Origin: an uncultured Clostridia bacterium
GTDB lineage: Bacteria > Bacillota > Clostridia > Oscillospirales > Oscillospiraceae
DNA: 64,000 bases
NCBI GenBank assembly: GCA_937890525.1
Contig: CALADI010000016.1
Span: forward strand, 1 to 64,000
Direction: 5' to 3'
The first letter of the stretch is position 1, and each line of letters starts with the position of its first letter. Below, piece after piece: positions 22,850 through 31,538 of this stretch. The notes beneath the pieces are model-generated. The model did no database searches. It saw nothing but the letters and a program-made list of their open reading frames with translations, and was not told the origin of the DNA. The translations under genes and the position numbers were made by a program.

Positions 22850-24220
22850 TTAGGAGGAGTATTTCCCCGGGGTGATGCCCACTTCCCGTTTGAATTTCTT
22901 GATGAAGTAGAAATAGTCGTTGAAGCCCACAGCTTCGCTCACCTCGTTCAGAGACATTTTCGTAGTTTTCAGCAGTTCCTTGGCCTTGTTGATCCGCAGT
23001 TCGGTGACATATTGGGTGTAGGTCAGTCCCGTTTCGCTCTTGATCAACTGGCTGATGTAGGAGGAATTCAGGTGGAATTCCTCGGAGATCTTCTTCAGGG
23101 AGATGTCGCTGGCGTAATGCTCGTTGAGATAGCTGAGGATCTTCAGGAAACTCCCGGTGCCGGCAGAGGGCTGAGCTGGTGCAGCCACCCGCAGGGAACG
23201 GCTGAATTCCTCCAAAATATCGGATAAATGCAGGTATTCCGACGCCAGCTGCTCGAATCCGTACAGATAGGCTTCCTCATCCCCGTTGTTTTGCAGGGCG
23301 GGGCACATGGCAATGTGATTCAGCAGGCGAAAGGCGGTGCGGATATTCAAAATGGTGGAGCAGTTGGCAAGGCTCAATTCGTGGAGCCATGTTTTCATTC
23401 GCTCCGGGCTGGATTTGTAGGCATCAAACTGGCGGAACAGATCTTCTGACAGAGATTCTTCCACAAGTTGTGTACAAAGTGTGGGACTGCCGTTGATGAA
23501 ATATTGCAGCGTCATCACCAGCACATCATCCACCGCACCGGCAAGGTGCTCCAGAGGGATGGGGGCATCGGGCAGACCGATGCCGCTGCGCCCTTTGGCG
23601 AAGGCGATGATCTTGGCGGCGGCGGAACGATTGAGGGGGTGGTCGGAAAAATACAGGTATTTGTGCTTGCCCACTTTGTAGGAGAGGGCGGCCCCCAGAT
23701 CCTTTTCGATGTTATGTACCCCCACGGAGCCTGCCAGATAGATCCGGTTTCCCTTCAGACCCAGATCCGAGAAGATCTGCGCCACCGATGGGGTGTCCCC
23801 CTCCTCGATCCGATCCAGCAGAGCGTCGGCACGGGTAGAGGCTTTGCTGTACCCTTTTCGGACGGCACGAACCAGTATCTGGGAAAGCTGGGTCACATCG
23901 ATGGGTTTCAGACAGTAATCCAGCACTTGAAGTTCAATGGCCTGCCGGGCATACTCGAAGTCGCTGTATCCCGTCAGCAGGATGATGGCAAGATCAGAAG
24001 AAAAACGCCGCACCTGCCGGCACAGTTCCAGACCGTCCATGCCCGGCATACGGATATCCGTGATGAGAATGTCCACGGGATGGTCGGTGATGTAGTCCAG
24101 CGCCTCTTGCCCGTTGTGGGCGCAGGCGCACACTTGCAGACCAAGCTGTGCCCAAGGGACTGCCGTTTTCAGATGGTTGAGTATGTGGTTTTCGTCGTCA
24201 GCGATCAGCACTTTCATCAT
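22850..24220 (-). CDS. YesN-type response regulator with AraC DNA-binding domain
   Basis: A regulator of about 456 residues. The receiver domain has phospho-acceptor Asp55 (ILITDIRMPGMDG) and the conserved LLTGYSDFEYA and CLKP segments. A middle region of unknown fold follows. The last 100 residues hold two AraC helix-turn-helix motifs (ISLKKISEEFHLNSSYISQL, MSLNEVSEAVGFNDYFYF). ATG 24220 is best placed after GAGGA; 24229 and 24217 are alternatives. It overlaps the kinase gene and probably activates the divergent sugar-import operon. Confidence 0.92.
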   Translation of the reverse strand: MMKVLIADDENHILNHLKTAVPWAQLGLQVCACAHNGQEALDYITDHPVDILITDIRMPGMDGLELCRQVRRFSSDLAIILLTGYSDFEYARQAIELQVLDYCLKPIDVTQLSQILVRAVRKGYSKASTRADALLDRIEEGDTPSVAQIFSDLGLKGNRIYLAGSVGVHNIEKDLGAALSYKVGKHKYLYFSDHPLNRSAAAKIIAFAKGRSGIGLPDAPIPLEHLAGAVDDVLVMTLQYFINGSPTLCTQLVEESLSEDLFRQFDAYKSSPERMKTWLHELSLANCSTILNIRTAFRLLNHIAMCPALQNNGDEEAYLYGFEQLASEYLHLSDILEEFSRSLRVAAPAQPSAGTGSFLKILSYLNEHYASDISLKKISEEFHLNSSYISQLIKSETGLTYTQYVTELRINKAKELLKTTKMSLNEVSEAVGFNDYFYFIKKFKREVGITPGKYSS

Positions 24221-26000
24221 GATGGTCATTCCTCTTTTCTTCGATAACAGGCAGGCGCAGCGTTACCTGCGTGCCCTCTCCCAATGTGCTGGCAAGGGTT
24301 AGTCCGTAAGGCTCCCCGTAGTTCAGCCGGATCCGATTGTGGACATTCAGCAGTCCCACATGGGTGACGGCATGCCCCGTGGCAGGCTGAAGCAGCGCCT
24401 GCTGAAGCTGGGTCAGCTTGTCCTGGGGGATGCCTACGCCGTCGTCGTAGACATGGATCAGCAGATCCCCTTCGTCCAGCCGTGCGCCGATATAGATGGT
24501 GCCGCTGCCGGTTTTTGGCTCAATGCCGTGGCAGATGGCGTTTTCCACCAAGGGCTGGAGCAGCAGCTTCATCACCGGCAGCTGGCGGACATTGTCCCGG
24601 ACGCTTTCCAACACATTCAGCCGGTCGGGGAAACGCATTTTCTGAATGGTCAGGTAAGCGCGGGTGATCTCCAATTCGTCTGCCAGAGGGATCATGGGAG
24701 CGCCCTTGATGTTGTGGCGGAGCAGTTTTCCCAGAGCGCCGGCGGCATCGGCGATTTCGGGCACATGGCGCTCGGCGGCCAGAGCCTGAATGGTTTCCAG
24801 AGTGTTGTACAGGAAATGGGGATTGATCTGGCTTCGCAGATAGTCCAGCTCCGCCTGCTTCAATCCCAGCCGGGTCTCGTACAGTTTTACCGTGGCTTCC
24901 TGAAGCTGATGGTTCAGGCGCACCTGCTTTTCCTGCATGGCGTTGAAGGATTGGCTGACCCGGACGATCTCCTCACAGCCGTCCAGTTTTAGGGGCGGCA
25001 GTTCCTCAGACAGGGGGGACACCGTGGCAAGGTCGATGTGGTGGGACAGACGGCTCAGCGGGCGGACGATGCTGCGCAGGATCAGGTGCATCAAAAACAG
25101 GATCAGGACCAGCGTTGCCACGGTGATGCCCACCAAAATGGCGGTGGAGCCGATCACATCGTGATTCAGTTCGTGACGGTTCATCACGCTGACCATAAAC
25201 AGCCCGGTGTCATCCAACTGCTGGGAATGCACCAGAAAATCCGGTGTCTCGAACCGGAGACTGCGGTACCATTCAGATCCCAAGGTGTCGGCGGCCTGGT
25301 CGGTGATCTGGTCGGTGATATCCTGACTGCAGTTGAAAGAGAACACACGCTCATGCTGATCCACCAGCAGGAAGTAGGTGGAGGTTCGGTCGGCGGTGGG
25401 CAGGGTGATGGAGGAGCGGGCAGGGTCGATGGACAGAATGATGCAGCCAAGATAACTGCCATAAAGCGAAGGATCGTGCATACCATATACATTGTGGCCG
25501 AACACCAGCCGCATGGAGGGATCCTTCTGCTGAGAGATCAGCGCAGAGCGGTATAGACCAAAGCAGTAGGAGCCGTAGGTTCCCTGAAGCTGATCGCTGA
25601 AATCACGCAGGGTATCTGCGTCAAAATAGTTAGACCAAGCGATGGCAGGCGAGCAAAGGGCGATCTCCGAAAGATCCCGGTTCATCAGACTGTAAGAAGT
25701 GAACTGGGAACGCAGGGATGCCAGATACTTGGGCGTATCGGAGGAGTAGGGAGAATGAAGCATTTTCTCGATGGTTTCGTCGAAGAGCAGGCTGTTGGAC
25801 AGGGCGTCCATTCGCTCAAACAGAAATTCGATCTCGGAATTGAACTTCTGGGCGGTGTGAGAGGCATAGGACTCGGCGTTCTTCATCATCAGCTTGTCGA
25901 TCACGCTGTAGCACAGCACGCTCAGCGCCAATCCCACCGCAAGCAGGCAGTACAGCACAAAATGGAATTGCTTTTTGATGGGTTTGTGAAAAATCGGCAC
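24198..26000 (-). CDS. YesM-type sensor histidine kinase
   Basis: A 600-residue membrane kinase. Membrane segments near residues 13-35 and 284-310 flank an extracytoplasmic sensor domain of about 250 residues. A HAMP-like linker, the phospho-acceptor His395 in QINPHFLYNTLE and a HATPase domain with the N-box (VENAICHGIE) and G-box (DDGVGIPQ) follow. GTG 26000 is preferred because AAGGAGG (26018-26012) lies upstream of it. ATG 26024 would place that site inside the gene. The ligand is probably a sugar, given the adjacent importer and hydrolases. Confidence 0.9.
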   Translation of the reverse strand: MPIFHKPIKKQFHFVLYCLLAVGLALSVLCYSVIDKLMMKNAESYASHTAQKFNSEIEFLFERMDALSNSLLFDETIEKMLHSPYSSDTPKYLASLRSQFTSYSLMNRDLSEIALCSPAIAWSNYFDADTLRDFSDQLQGTYGSYCFGLYRSALISQQKDPSMRLVFGHNVYGMHDPSLYGSYLGCIILSIDPARSSITLPTADRTSTYFLLVDQHERVFSFNCSQDITDQITDQAADTLGSEWYRSLRFETPDFLVHSQQLDDTGLFMVSVMNRHELNHDVIGSTAILVGITVATLVLILFLMHLILRSIVRPLSRLSHHIDLATVSPLSEELPPLKLDGCEEIVRVSQSFNAMQEKQVRLNHQLQEATVKLYETRLGLKQAELDYLRSQINPHFLYNTLETIQALAAERHVPEIADAAGALGKLLRHNIKGAPMIPLADELEITRAYLTIQKMRFPDRLNVLESVRDNVRQLPVMKLLLQPLVENAICHGIEPKTGSGTIYIGARLDEGDLLIHVYDDGVGIPQDKLTQLQQALLQPATGHAVTHVGLLNVHNRIRLNYGEPYGLTLASTLGEGTQVTLRLPVIEEKRNDHHDESADR

Positions 26001-26035
26001 GGCAGACCAGTCCTCCTTATGCAATGTGCGGCACT

Positions 26036-26041
26036 ATTATA
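26036..26041 (-). promoter_or_regulatory. Extended -10 of the yesMN-type operon
   Basis: Minus-strand TGCTATAAT with no good -35, about 35 bases before the start. A TG at the -14 position often compensates for a weak -35. Confidence 0.5.
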
Positions 26042-26204
26042 GCACCTTTTCTGCACAGAGAGAATGGAAAAAAGGAAGCTGAACCTAAAAATTTTCCATA
26101 ATTTCACGAACGGAATTGACATTGTCAATAAAAATCTGCGGTTCATCCATTTTTGCTTTGTAAACTATATGAATTTCTCCATACCCAAAGGGCATAGCGG
26201 GCGC

Positions 26205-26210
26205 TATAAT
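26205..26210 (+). promoter_or_regulatory. -10 element of the sugar-import operon
   Basis: TATAAT without a clear -35, as expected for a promoter that needs an activator such as the divergent AraC-type regulator. Confidence 0.5.
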
Positions 26211-26252
26211 AAGGCCATGAAAAACAAACGGGCGCAACGCCCGGGGGAGGGA

Positions 26253-27200
26253 ATGGAATTGAGCGAATTGGCCAAGCAGCAAAGGTCGCCCATGCGGCGG
26301 ATGCTGCACCGGATCCGAAACGACTGGCTGCTGTATGTGCTGCTGCTTCCGGTTCTGATATGGTATGTGGTCTTCTGTTATCTGCCCATGGGCGGCATTA
26401 CGCTGGCGTTCCGAAACTACCGGTACGATATGGGTATGTGGCACAGCCCGTGGGTGGGGCTTCAGCATTTCAAAACCATGTTCGCAGACAGCGAGTTCTG
26501 GCGGGCATTCAAGAACACGCTGGTGTTCAGCATCGGAAGATTGATCTTCCATTTTCCGATTCCCATTATCGTGGCGATCCTGCTCAATGAGATCCGCCAC
26601 CCGGGGGTAAAGAAATTCTTCCAGACAGTATTCACTTTCCCCCACTTCATTTCGTGGGTGGTGCTGTCGGGTATCCTCATCAACATGTTTGCCTCCAACG
26701 GCATCATCAACCAGATCCTCGGCGCACTGGGCTTCGAGCAGGTGGCGCCCCTCATGTCCCAAAGCTCGTTCCGTCCTTTTATCTGGATCTCCAATATCTG
26801 GAAGGAATTTGGCTGGGACTCCATCATCTACATGGCGGCGCTGACCAGCATCGATCAGCAGCTCTACGAGGCTGCCAGCATCGACGGTGCCAACCGGTTC
26901 CAGAAGATGCTCCATGTGACATGGCCCGGCATTCGGGGAACGGTCTGCATCATGCTGATCCTTCAGATCGGCAGCATCATGGGCGGTGCATCCTTCGATC
27001 AGATCTTCAACCTTTATTCCTCGCCCGTCTATCCCGTTGCGGATATCATTGATACTTATGTTTACCGTCAGTCCTTCAGCGTTGGTACCAACTTCGGCTA
27101 TACCACGGCCATTGGTTTGCTCAAATCCGTGATCGGTGTGATCATGGTGTGGAGCGCCAATAAGGTCACCACCAAGATGGGCGAAGACGGACTGTTTTAA
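26253..27200 (+). CDS. ABC transporter permease (LplB-type)
   Basis: A membrane protein of about 315 residues with six segments and the binding-protein-dependent permease motif around YEAASIDGANRFQKMLHVTWPGI. LplB-type permeases carry oligosaccharides, paired with a YtcP-type partner, which follows here by 14 bases. The start is uncertain. GGGGGAGG (26243-26250) is close to ATG 26253 and better spaced for TTG 26259. ATG 26217 sits at the predicted transcription start. No ATPase gene is in the locus, as is usual for this class, which shares an MsmK-type ATPase. Confidence 0.9.
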   Translation: MELSELAKQQRSPMRRMLHRIRNDWLLYVLLLPVLIWYVVFCYLPMGGITLAFRNYRYDMGMWHSPWVGLQHFKTMFADSEFWRAFKNTLVFSIGRLIFHFPIPIIVAILLNEIRHPGVKKFFQTVFTFPHFISWVVLSGILINMFASNGIINQILGALGFEQVAPLMSQSSFRPFIWISNIWKEFGWDSIIYMAALTSIDQQLYEAASIDGANRFQKMLHVTWPGIRGTVCIMLILQIGSIMGGASFDQIFNLYSSPVYPVADIIDTYVYRQSFSVGTNFGYTTAIGLLKSVIGVIMVWSANKVTTKMGEDGLF

Positions 27201-27214
27201 GGGAGGGCGCGGAT

Positions 27215-28096
27215 ATGAGACTCAAGCGAAAGCGCAGCTTCACAGGGTTTGACCTGGTGCTGTATGCGGTATTTGGGGTCTTGGCGCTGATCACGCTGTA
27301 CCCGTTTTACAATGTTTTGATCGTGTCGCTGTCCAACACAGTGACCAGCGCAAAGTATTCCCCCTACCTTTATCCCCATGTATTCGATCTGACGGGATAT
27401 AAGGCCATCATCAAAGATGAGTACTTCTTCCGATCCCTCGGCACGACCCTGTTCGTCACGGTGGTGGGTACCAGCCTGAACATGATCTTCTCCGTGACGG
27501 CAGCCTATGTGCTCAGCAAAAAGAGACTGGTAGGACGGAACTTCTTCCTTAGTGCGATCCTGTTCACCATGCTGTTCTCCGGCGGACTGATCCCCACCTA
27601 TCTGGTGGTGTGCGATCTGGGGCTGACCAACAGCGTGTGGAGCATGATCCTGCCCACCATGATCAGCACATACTACCTCATCATCATGAAGAACTATTTT
27701 GCCAGCCTTCCGCCCAGTTTGGAGGAAGCCGCCCGCATCGACGGTGCCAACGACTTCACCATACTGACCCGGATCTATGTGCCCATCTCCAAGCCCTTCA
27801 TGGCGACCTTCGCCCTGTTCTATGCGGTGGAGAGGTGGAACGGCTGGTGGGAAGCATTCCTGTACATCAACGATAAGAACATCAAACCCTTGCAGATCTA
27901 TCTTCGGGATATTCTGGTCAGCTTCAACACCCAGCTGGGCAGCCAAGCGCAGAATATGCTCTCCGGCGACAAGGTGTTCGTCCAGTCCGTGCAGATGGCG
28001 GCCATTGTGGTCACCATGGTCCCGATTCTGTGTCTGTATCCGTTCCTGCAGAAGTATTTTGTAAAAGGTGTCATGATCGGCTCCGTCAAGGAGTGA
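27215..28096 (+). CDS. ABC transporter permease (YtcP/LplC-type)
   Basis: A 293-residue second permease subunit with six predicted segments. Its EAA-type cytoplasmic loop reads LEEAARIDGANDFTILTRIYVPISKP, which contacts the ATPase. It forms a heterodimeric channel with the upstream permease. GGGAGGGCG precedes the ATG. The N-terminus (FDLVLYAVFGVLALITLYPFYNVLIVSLS) and the C-terminal VKGVMIGSVKE are typical of the carbohydrate-uptake CUT1 class. Confidence 0.93.
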   Translation: MRLKRKRSFTGFDLVLYAVFGVLALITLYPFYNVLIVSLSNTVTSAKYSPYLYPHVFDLTGYKAIIKDEYFFRSLGTTLFVTVVGTSLNMIFSVTAAYVLSKKRLVGRNFFLSAILFTMLFSGGLIPTYLVVCDLGLTNSVWSMILPTMISTYYLIIMKNYFASLPPSLEEAARIDGANDFTILTRIYVPISKPFMATFALFYAVERWNGWWEAFLYINDKNIKPLQIYLRDILVSFNTQLGSQAQNMLSGDKVFVQSVQMAAIVVTMVPILCLYPFLQKYFVKGVMIGSVKE

Positions 28097-28132
28097 CAGA
28101 GCCGTGAATAAAATTAAAAAGGAGAGTTGGAC

Positions 28133-29761
28133 ATGAAAAAAGCAAAACGATTCTTGGCATTGACCCTGACTGCGGCAATGGCGCTGGGTATGCTGGCCGG
28201 CTGCGGCGGCTCCGGCGGCGATGAGACCACGGCCCCCCAGACATCTGCGGTGGAGACCGGCGGCGCAGCTGCTGCCACCGAGCCTCAGGAAAAGGTAGAA
28301 ATCAGCATCGCCATCTGGGGCGCAGAAGACGGCCTGGCGAATCCTGACGATCCCGTGCTGAAGAAGATCGAAGAAGAGACCGGCGTCCATCTGGTTCCCC
28401 AGAATGTGACATGGGACGACGCAGAGCAGAAGATCCAGCTGTGGGCCACCAACGGTCAGCTTCCCGACCTGTTCGCCGGCGACTTCGTGGGCAAATCCTT
28501 CTTCACCAACTGGGTGGAGCAGGGCGTCATCCGTGCGCTGCCCGATGATCTCAGCGCTTACCCCAATCTGGCTGAGCATATGCAGATGGAGCGTGCTCAG
28601 GCTGCTGCAAGAGACGGCAAGTTCTACATGATCCCCCGTACCACCTACGGCGACATCAGCTACAGCGTGCTGGACCGCAATGTGGTCTACCGCTGGGATC
28701 TGGCACAGGCTGCCGGTGTCACCAAGGAGCCCGAGACCTATGAGGAGTTCTGCGACATGATCAAGAAGATCATCGCTGCTGACCCCGAGGGCAAGAGTGT
28801 CTCCGGTATGACTCAAGCGCTGCCTGAGCTGATCGGCGGCTTCGTCTACCCCTATGCCGGTATCATCGACAAGAAGTGGGTAGCCGACGAGAACGGCAAG
28901 TTTGTTCCCAGCTACTTCGCAGACAGAGATGCTCTGGTTCAGGCCATGCAGTTCGGTCGTGATATGTACACCGACGGTGTGATCGAGAAGGATATCGCTC
29001 TGGCAAAGCTGGAGACCAGCAAGGAAAAGTATCTGCAGGGTCAGAGTGCGGCCATGGTATTCGCATGGTCCGGTCCTGCCGGCCTGTACAACAATGTGGT
29101 TCGTGACTACGAGGCTCTGTACGGCGAGGGCAGCTTCCTGGAGGATAACCGCATCGCAAAGCTGTACCCTTCCGCTGATGGTAACAAGTACTACTTCGTG
29201 GACACCGAGGCATGGTCTGAGACCTACATTTCCTCCAAGGTGGACGACGAGAAGATGGCAGGCATCTGCCGCTTGTTCGACTACCTCTACTCCGAGGAAG
29301 GCAGCCGTCTGGTATTCTGCGGCTTCGAGGGCGAGGACTATGATCTGGTAGACGGCAAGGTCGTCATGAAGGACGGCGTGGTTCTGGGCGACAAGTACAC
29401 CTACTGCAATGTGAACTCCAACATGAGCAGTCTGGCTATGTGGAATCCCGAGGCTTGGGACTCCTCCTTCCCCTCCACCATCCCCGCTGAGTACCGTGCG
29501 CTGAACGAAGCACGCCACGAGGATGCTGTGAAGAACGGCACTCTGCCCCAGTACTATGACAGCGTGATGTTCCTGTCCACCCCGCTGAAGGACGCTTTTG
29601 TGTACAACACCAACGACGATCTGCTTCAGATCATGATGGGCACCGACCCCGTGGATCAGATGGTGGATGAGCTGCTGGCGAACTACGAGAGCAAGGGCCT
29701 GTCCAAGATGCTGGAGGAGGTCAACACCGTTGCCGCTGAGCAGGGCATCAAGGCAAAGTAA
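28133..29761 (+). CDS. Extracellular sugar-binding lipoprotein
   Basis: A 542-residue solute-binding protein for the two upstream permeases. The signal peptide ends in the lipobox MLAGC (Cys24), and a Gly/Thr/Glu-rich linker follows. The mature domain is large, as in the LplA/family-1 oligosaccharide-binding proteins that serve YtcP/LplB transporters. AAGGAGAG precedes the ATG. Codon use is strongly biased to favoured codons compared with its neighbours, suggesting high expression. A terminator follows, which would keep it more abundant than the downstream enzymes. Confidence 0.93.
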   Translation: MKKAKRFLALTLTAAMALGMLAGCGGSGGDETTAPQTSAVETGGAAAATEPQEKVEISIAIWGAEDGLANPDDPVLKKIEEETGVHLVPQNVTWDDAEQKIQLWATNGQLPDLFAGDFVGKSFFTNWVEQGVIRALPDDLSAYPNLAEHMQMERAQAAARDGKFYMIPRTTYGDISYSVLDRNVVYRWDLAQAAGVTKEPETYEEFCDMIKKIIAADPEGKSVSGMTQALPELIGGFVYPYAGIIDKKWVADENGKFVPSYFADRDALVQAMQFGRDMYTDGVIEKDIALAKLETSKEKYLQGQSAAMVFAWSGPAGLYNNVVRDYEALYGEGSFLEDNRIAKLYPSADGNKYYFVDTEAWSETYISSKVDDEKMAGICRLFDYLYSEEGSRLVFCGFEGEDYDLVDGKVVMKDGVVLGDKYTYCNVNSNMSSLAMWNPEAWDSSFPSTIPAEYRALNEARHEDAVKNGTLPQYYDSVMFLSTPLKDAFVYNTNDDLLQIMMGTDPVDQMVDELLANYESKGLSKMLEEVNTVAAEQGIKAK

Positions 29762-29796
29762 TTCACAATAGATCCACACAGGAAACAGGAAACCGA

Positions 29797-29832
29797 GGGG
29801 GTGGGGCATCTTCGCCCCACCCCCAGTTTTTT
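29797..29832 (+). terminator. Terminator after the binding-protein gene
   Basis: GGGGGTGGGG pairs with CCCCACCCCC and is followed by AGTTTTTT. Read-through is probably needed for the hydrolase genes, since I found no promoter before 29848. Confidence 0.8.
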
Positions 29833-29847
29833 GCGGAGGTTAATCAG

Positions 29848-31497
29848 ATGTCAGCCATACCATTTTTCGGCGCAATCAGCGCCAAGGAAACATTTTTTTA
29901 CCCGGATACCCCCTGCGGGGAATTACCGGAGCATCTGCGGATCGCAATGCCCCGAAACGCAAGACCGGGGATCCAGATCCTGCTGCGCTCGAATGAGGAG
30001 ACAGAGCAGATCGAGCTGGTGAGCAGTCAATTCACGGGGGAATACTTCTGTATGCGGTCGATCCCGGTGGAGTACAACACGGGCAACGGAGAGGATCAGG
30101 GTGGCGCTATGGTGCTGGAGCAGCGTCCCGAGCGAAGACCTTCCTATGCCACCAAACTGGCGCCGTTTTGGGTATATGACTGCCTAGAGCCGGTGCCGGA
30201 GGGCACCATCACCGTCCGGGATGGTCTTGCGGCGGCTTATGTTTGTCTGATCCCCGGGGAAAACCTTCAGCCGGGGGATTACAGCGCAATGCTGCGGCTG
30301 GGCGGATATGCGTGCCGTCTTGAGATCCGGGTCTATGATGTGACCATCCCGCTGGACAGCTTCCCGGTGACCAACTGGTTCAGTCTGGATGCCATCGAGC
30401 GGTTCCACCATGTCCAGCGGGGCACGGAGGAATTCTACGGCATGGTTCGCCGGTATGCCCGTGCCATGCGGCGGATCCATCAGACCATGTTCTACATAGA
30501 GCTGGATGAAAGCTGCGTGGTCAGCCGGGATCCCTATCGGTTTGATTTTGAGCCCATCCGCCCCCTGATCCAATGCTTCTTCGACGAGGGAATGCAGACC
30601 ATGGAGCTGGGCACACTGCTGAGCCGGGGCTTCCTGCCCGATGGAATGCCGGATATGTATACCGACAGCTTCAAGTGTGCCATGGCACCGGATGTTCCCA
30701 TCGATTCGCCCCAAGGTTATGAGATCACGGTACGATTTGTGCAAAGTTTGGCGGCGTTCTTGGAAAAATACGGCTGGAAGGACAAAGTGGTGTTCCACAT
30801 CCATGATGAGCCGGACATCCACACCAAGGACAGCGGGACTCTGGATGCCCGGAAGCGGCAGTATTTCCTCGCCGCCAGCATCCTGCGAAAGTATCTGCCC
30901 AATGTTCGGGTGATCGAGGCGGTCTCCTCTGCCCAGTTCCGGGGCGGGGTGGATATCTGGGTGCCCGGCACGCCGGGGTACGAGGAAAACAAAGATGCCT
31001 TTGACCGCCTGATCGCCTTGGGCGAGGAGGTCTGGGCCTATGTATGCTGCGGCCCAGAAGGGCATTGGCTGAATCGATTCTTGGATTTTGCGCTGCTGAA
31101 AGGGCGGCTGCTGTTCTGGGGCTGCGCCAAGAACCGGCTGGGCGGGTTCCTGCATTGGGGATTTAACCAGTTCCAGATGGGCATGGATCCTTTCCGGGGG
31201 ACGAGCTGCCCCAATCACACGGGCATCGGCACCAACTTCCCCTGCGGGGATGCTTTCATTGTCTACCCGGGGACAGACGGCCCATGGCCGGGGATGCGGA
31301 TGGAAGCCGCCCGCCGGGGTGCGGAGGACGCATCTATGCTTCGGCTGCTGCGGGATGCAGATCCTGCCGGTCACGACGAGTTGGTAGCCCGGGTGTTCCG
31401 CAGCAACACCGACTATGACGATGACCTGGATCGCTTTGACCGGGTATACGAGGAGCTGCTGCAAAGACTGGAGCAGCTGGGCGCATCACATCCGTAA
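29848..31497 (+). CDS. DUF4091 / GH123-like glycoside hydrolase
   Basis: A 549-residue protein without a signal peptide, so probably cytoplasmic. An N-terminal beta-rich domain (to about residue 170) precedes a barrel domain with the acid pair Asp320-Glu321 in HIHDEPD, as in GH123 beta-N-acetylgalactosaminidases. The C-terminal GDAFIVYPG and RMEAARRGAEDASML segments are characteristic of DUF4091. It probably cleaves a monosaccharide from imported oligosaccharide. GalNAc is the sugar known for GH123, but DUF4091 members are little studied. GCGGAGG precedes the ATG. Confidence 0.8.
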   Translation: MSAIPFFGAISAKETFFYPDTPCGELPEHLRIAMPRNARPGIQILLRSNEETEQIELVSSQFTGEYFCMRSIPVEYNTGNGEDQGGAMVLEQRPERRPSYATKLAPFWVYDCLEPVPEGTITVRDGLAAAYVCLIPGENLQPGDYSAMLRLGGYACRLEIRVYDVTIPLDSFPVTNWFSLDAIERFHHVQRGTEEFYGMVRRYARAMRRIHQTMFYIELDESCVVSRDPYRFDFEPIRPLIQCFFDEGMQTMELGTLLSRGFLPDGMPDMYTDSFKCAMAPDVPIDSPQGYEITVRFVQSLAAFLEKYGWKDKVVFHIHDEPDIHTKDSGTLDARKRQYFLAASILRKYLPNVRVIEAVSSAQFRGGVDIWVPGTPGYEENKDAFDRLIALGEEVWAYVCCGPEGHWLNRFLDFALLKGRLLFWGCAKNRLGGFLHWGFNQFQMGMDPFRGTSCPNHTGIGTNFPCGDAFIVYPGTDGPWPGMRMEAARRGAEDASMLRLLRDADPAGHDELVARVFRSNTDYDDDLDRFDRVYEELLQRLEQLGASHP

Positions 31498-31538
31498 AAA
31501 TTCGTGGAGAAATTCCAAACGCCGAAAGGAGCGAGAAT

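Noticed and set aside
26001..26024. ATG 26024 as start of the YesM-type kinase
   Set aside because: The AAGGAGG site lies downstream of this ATG, so GTG 26000 is the better start.
27197..29809. Long minus-strand open frame opposite the importer genes
   Set aside because: Its translation has no domain match, and the plus strand carries clear permease and binding-protein genes with proper starts.
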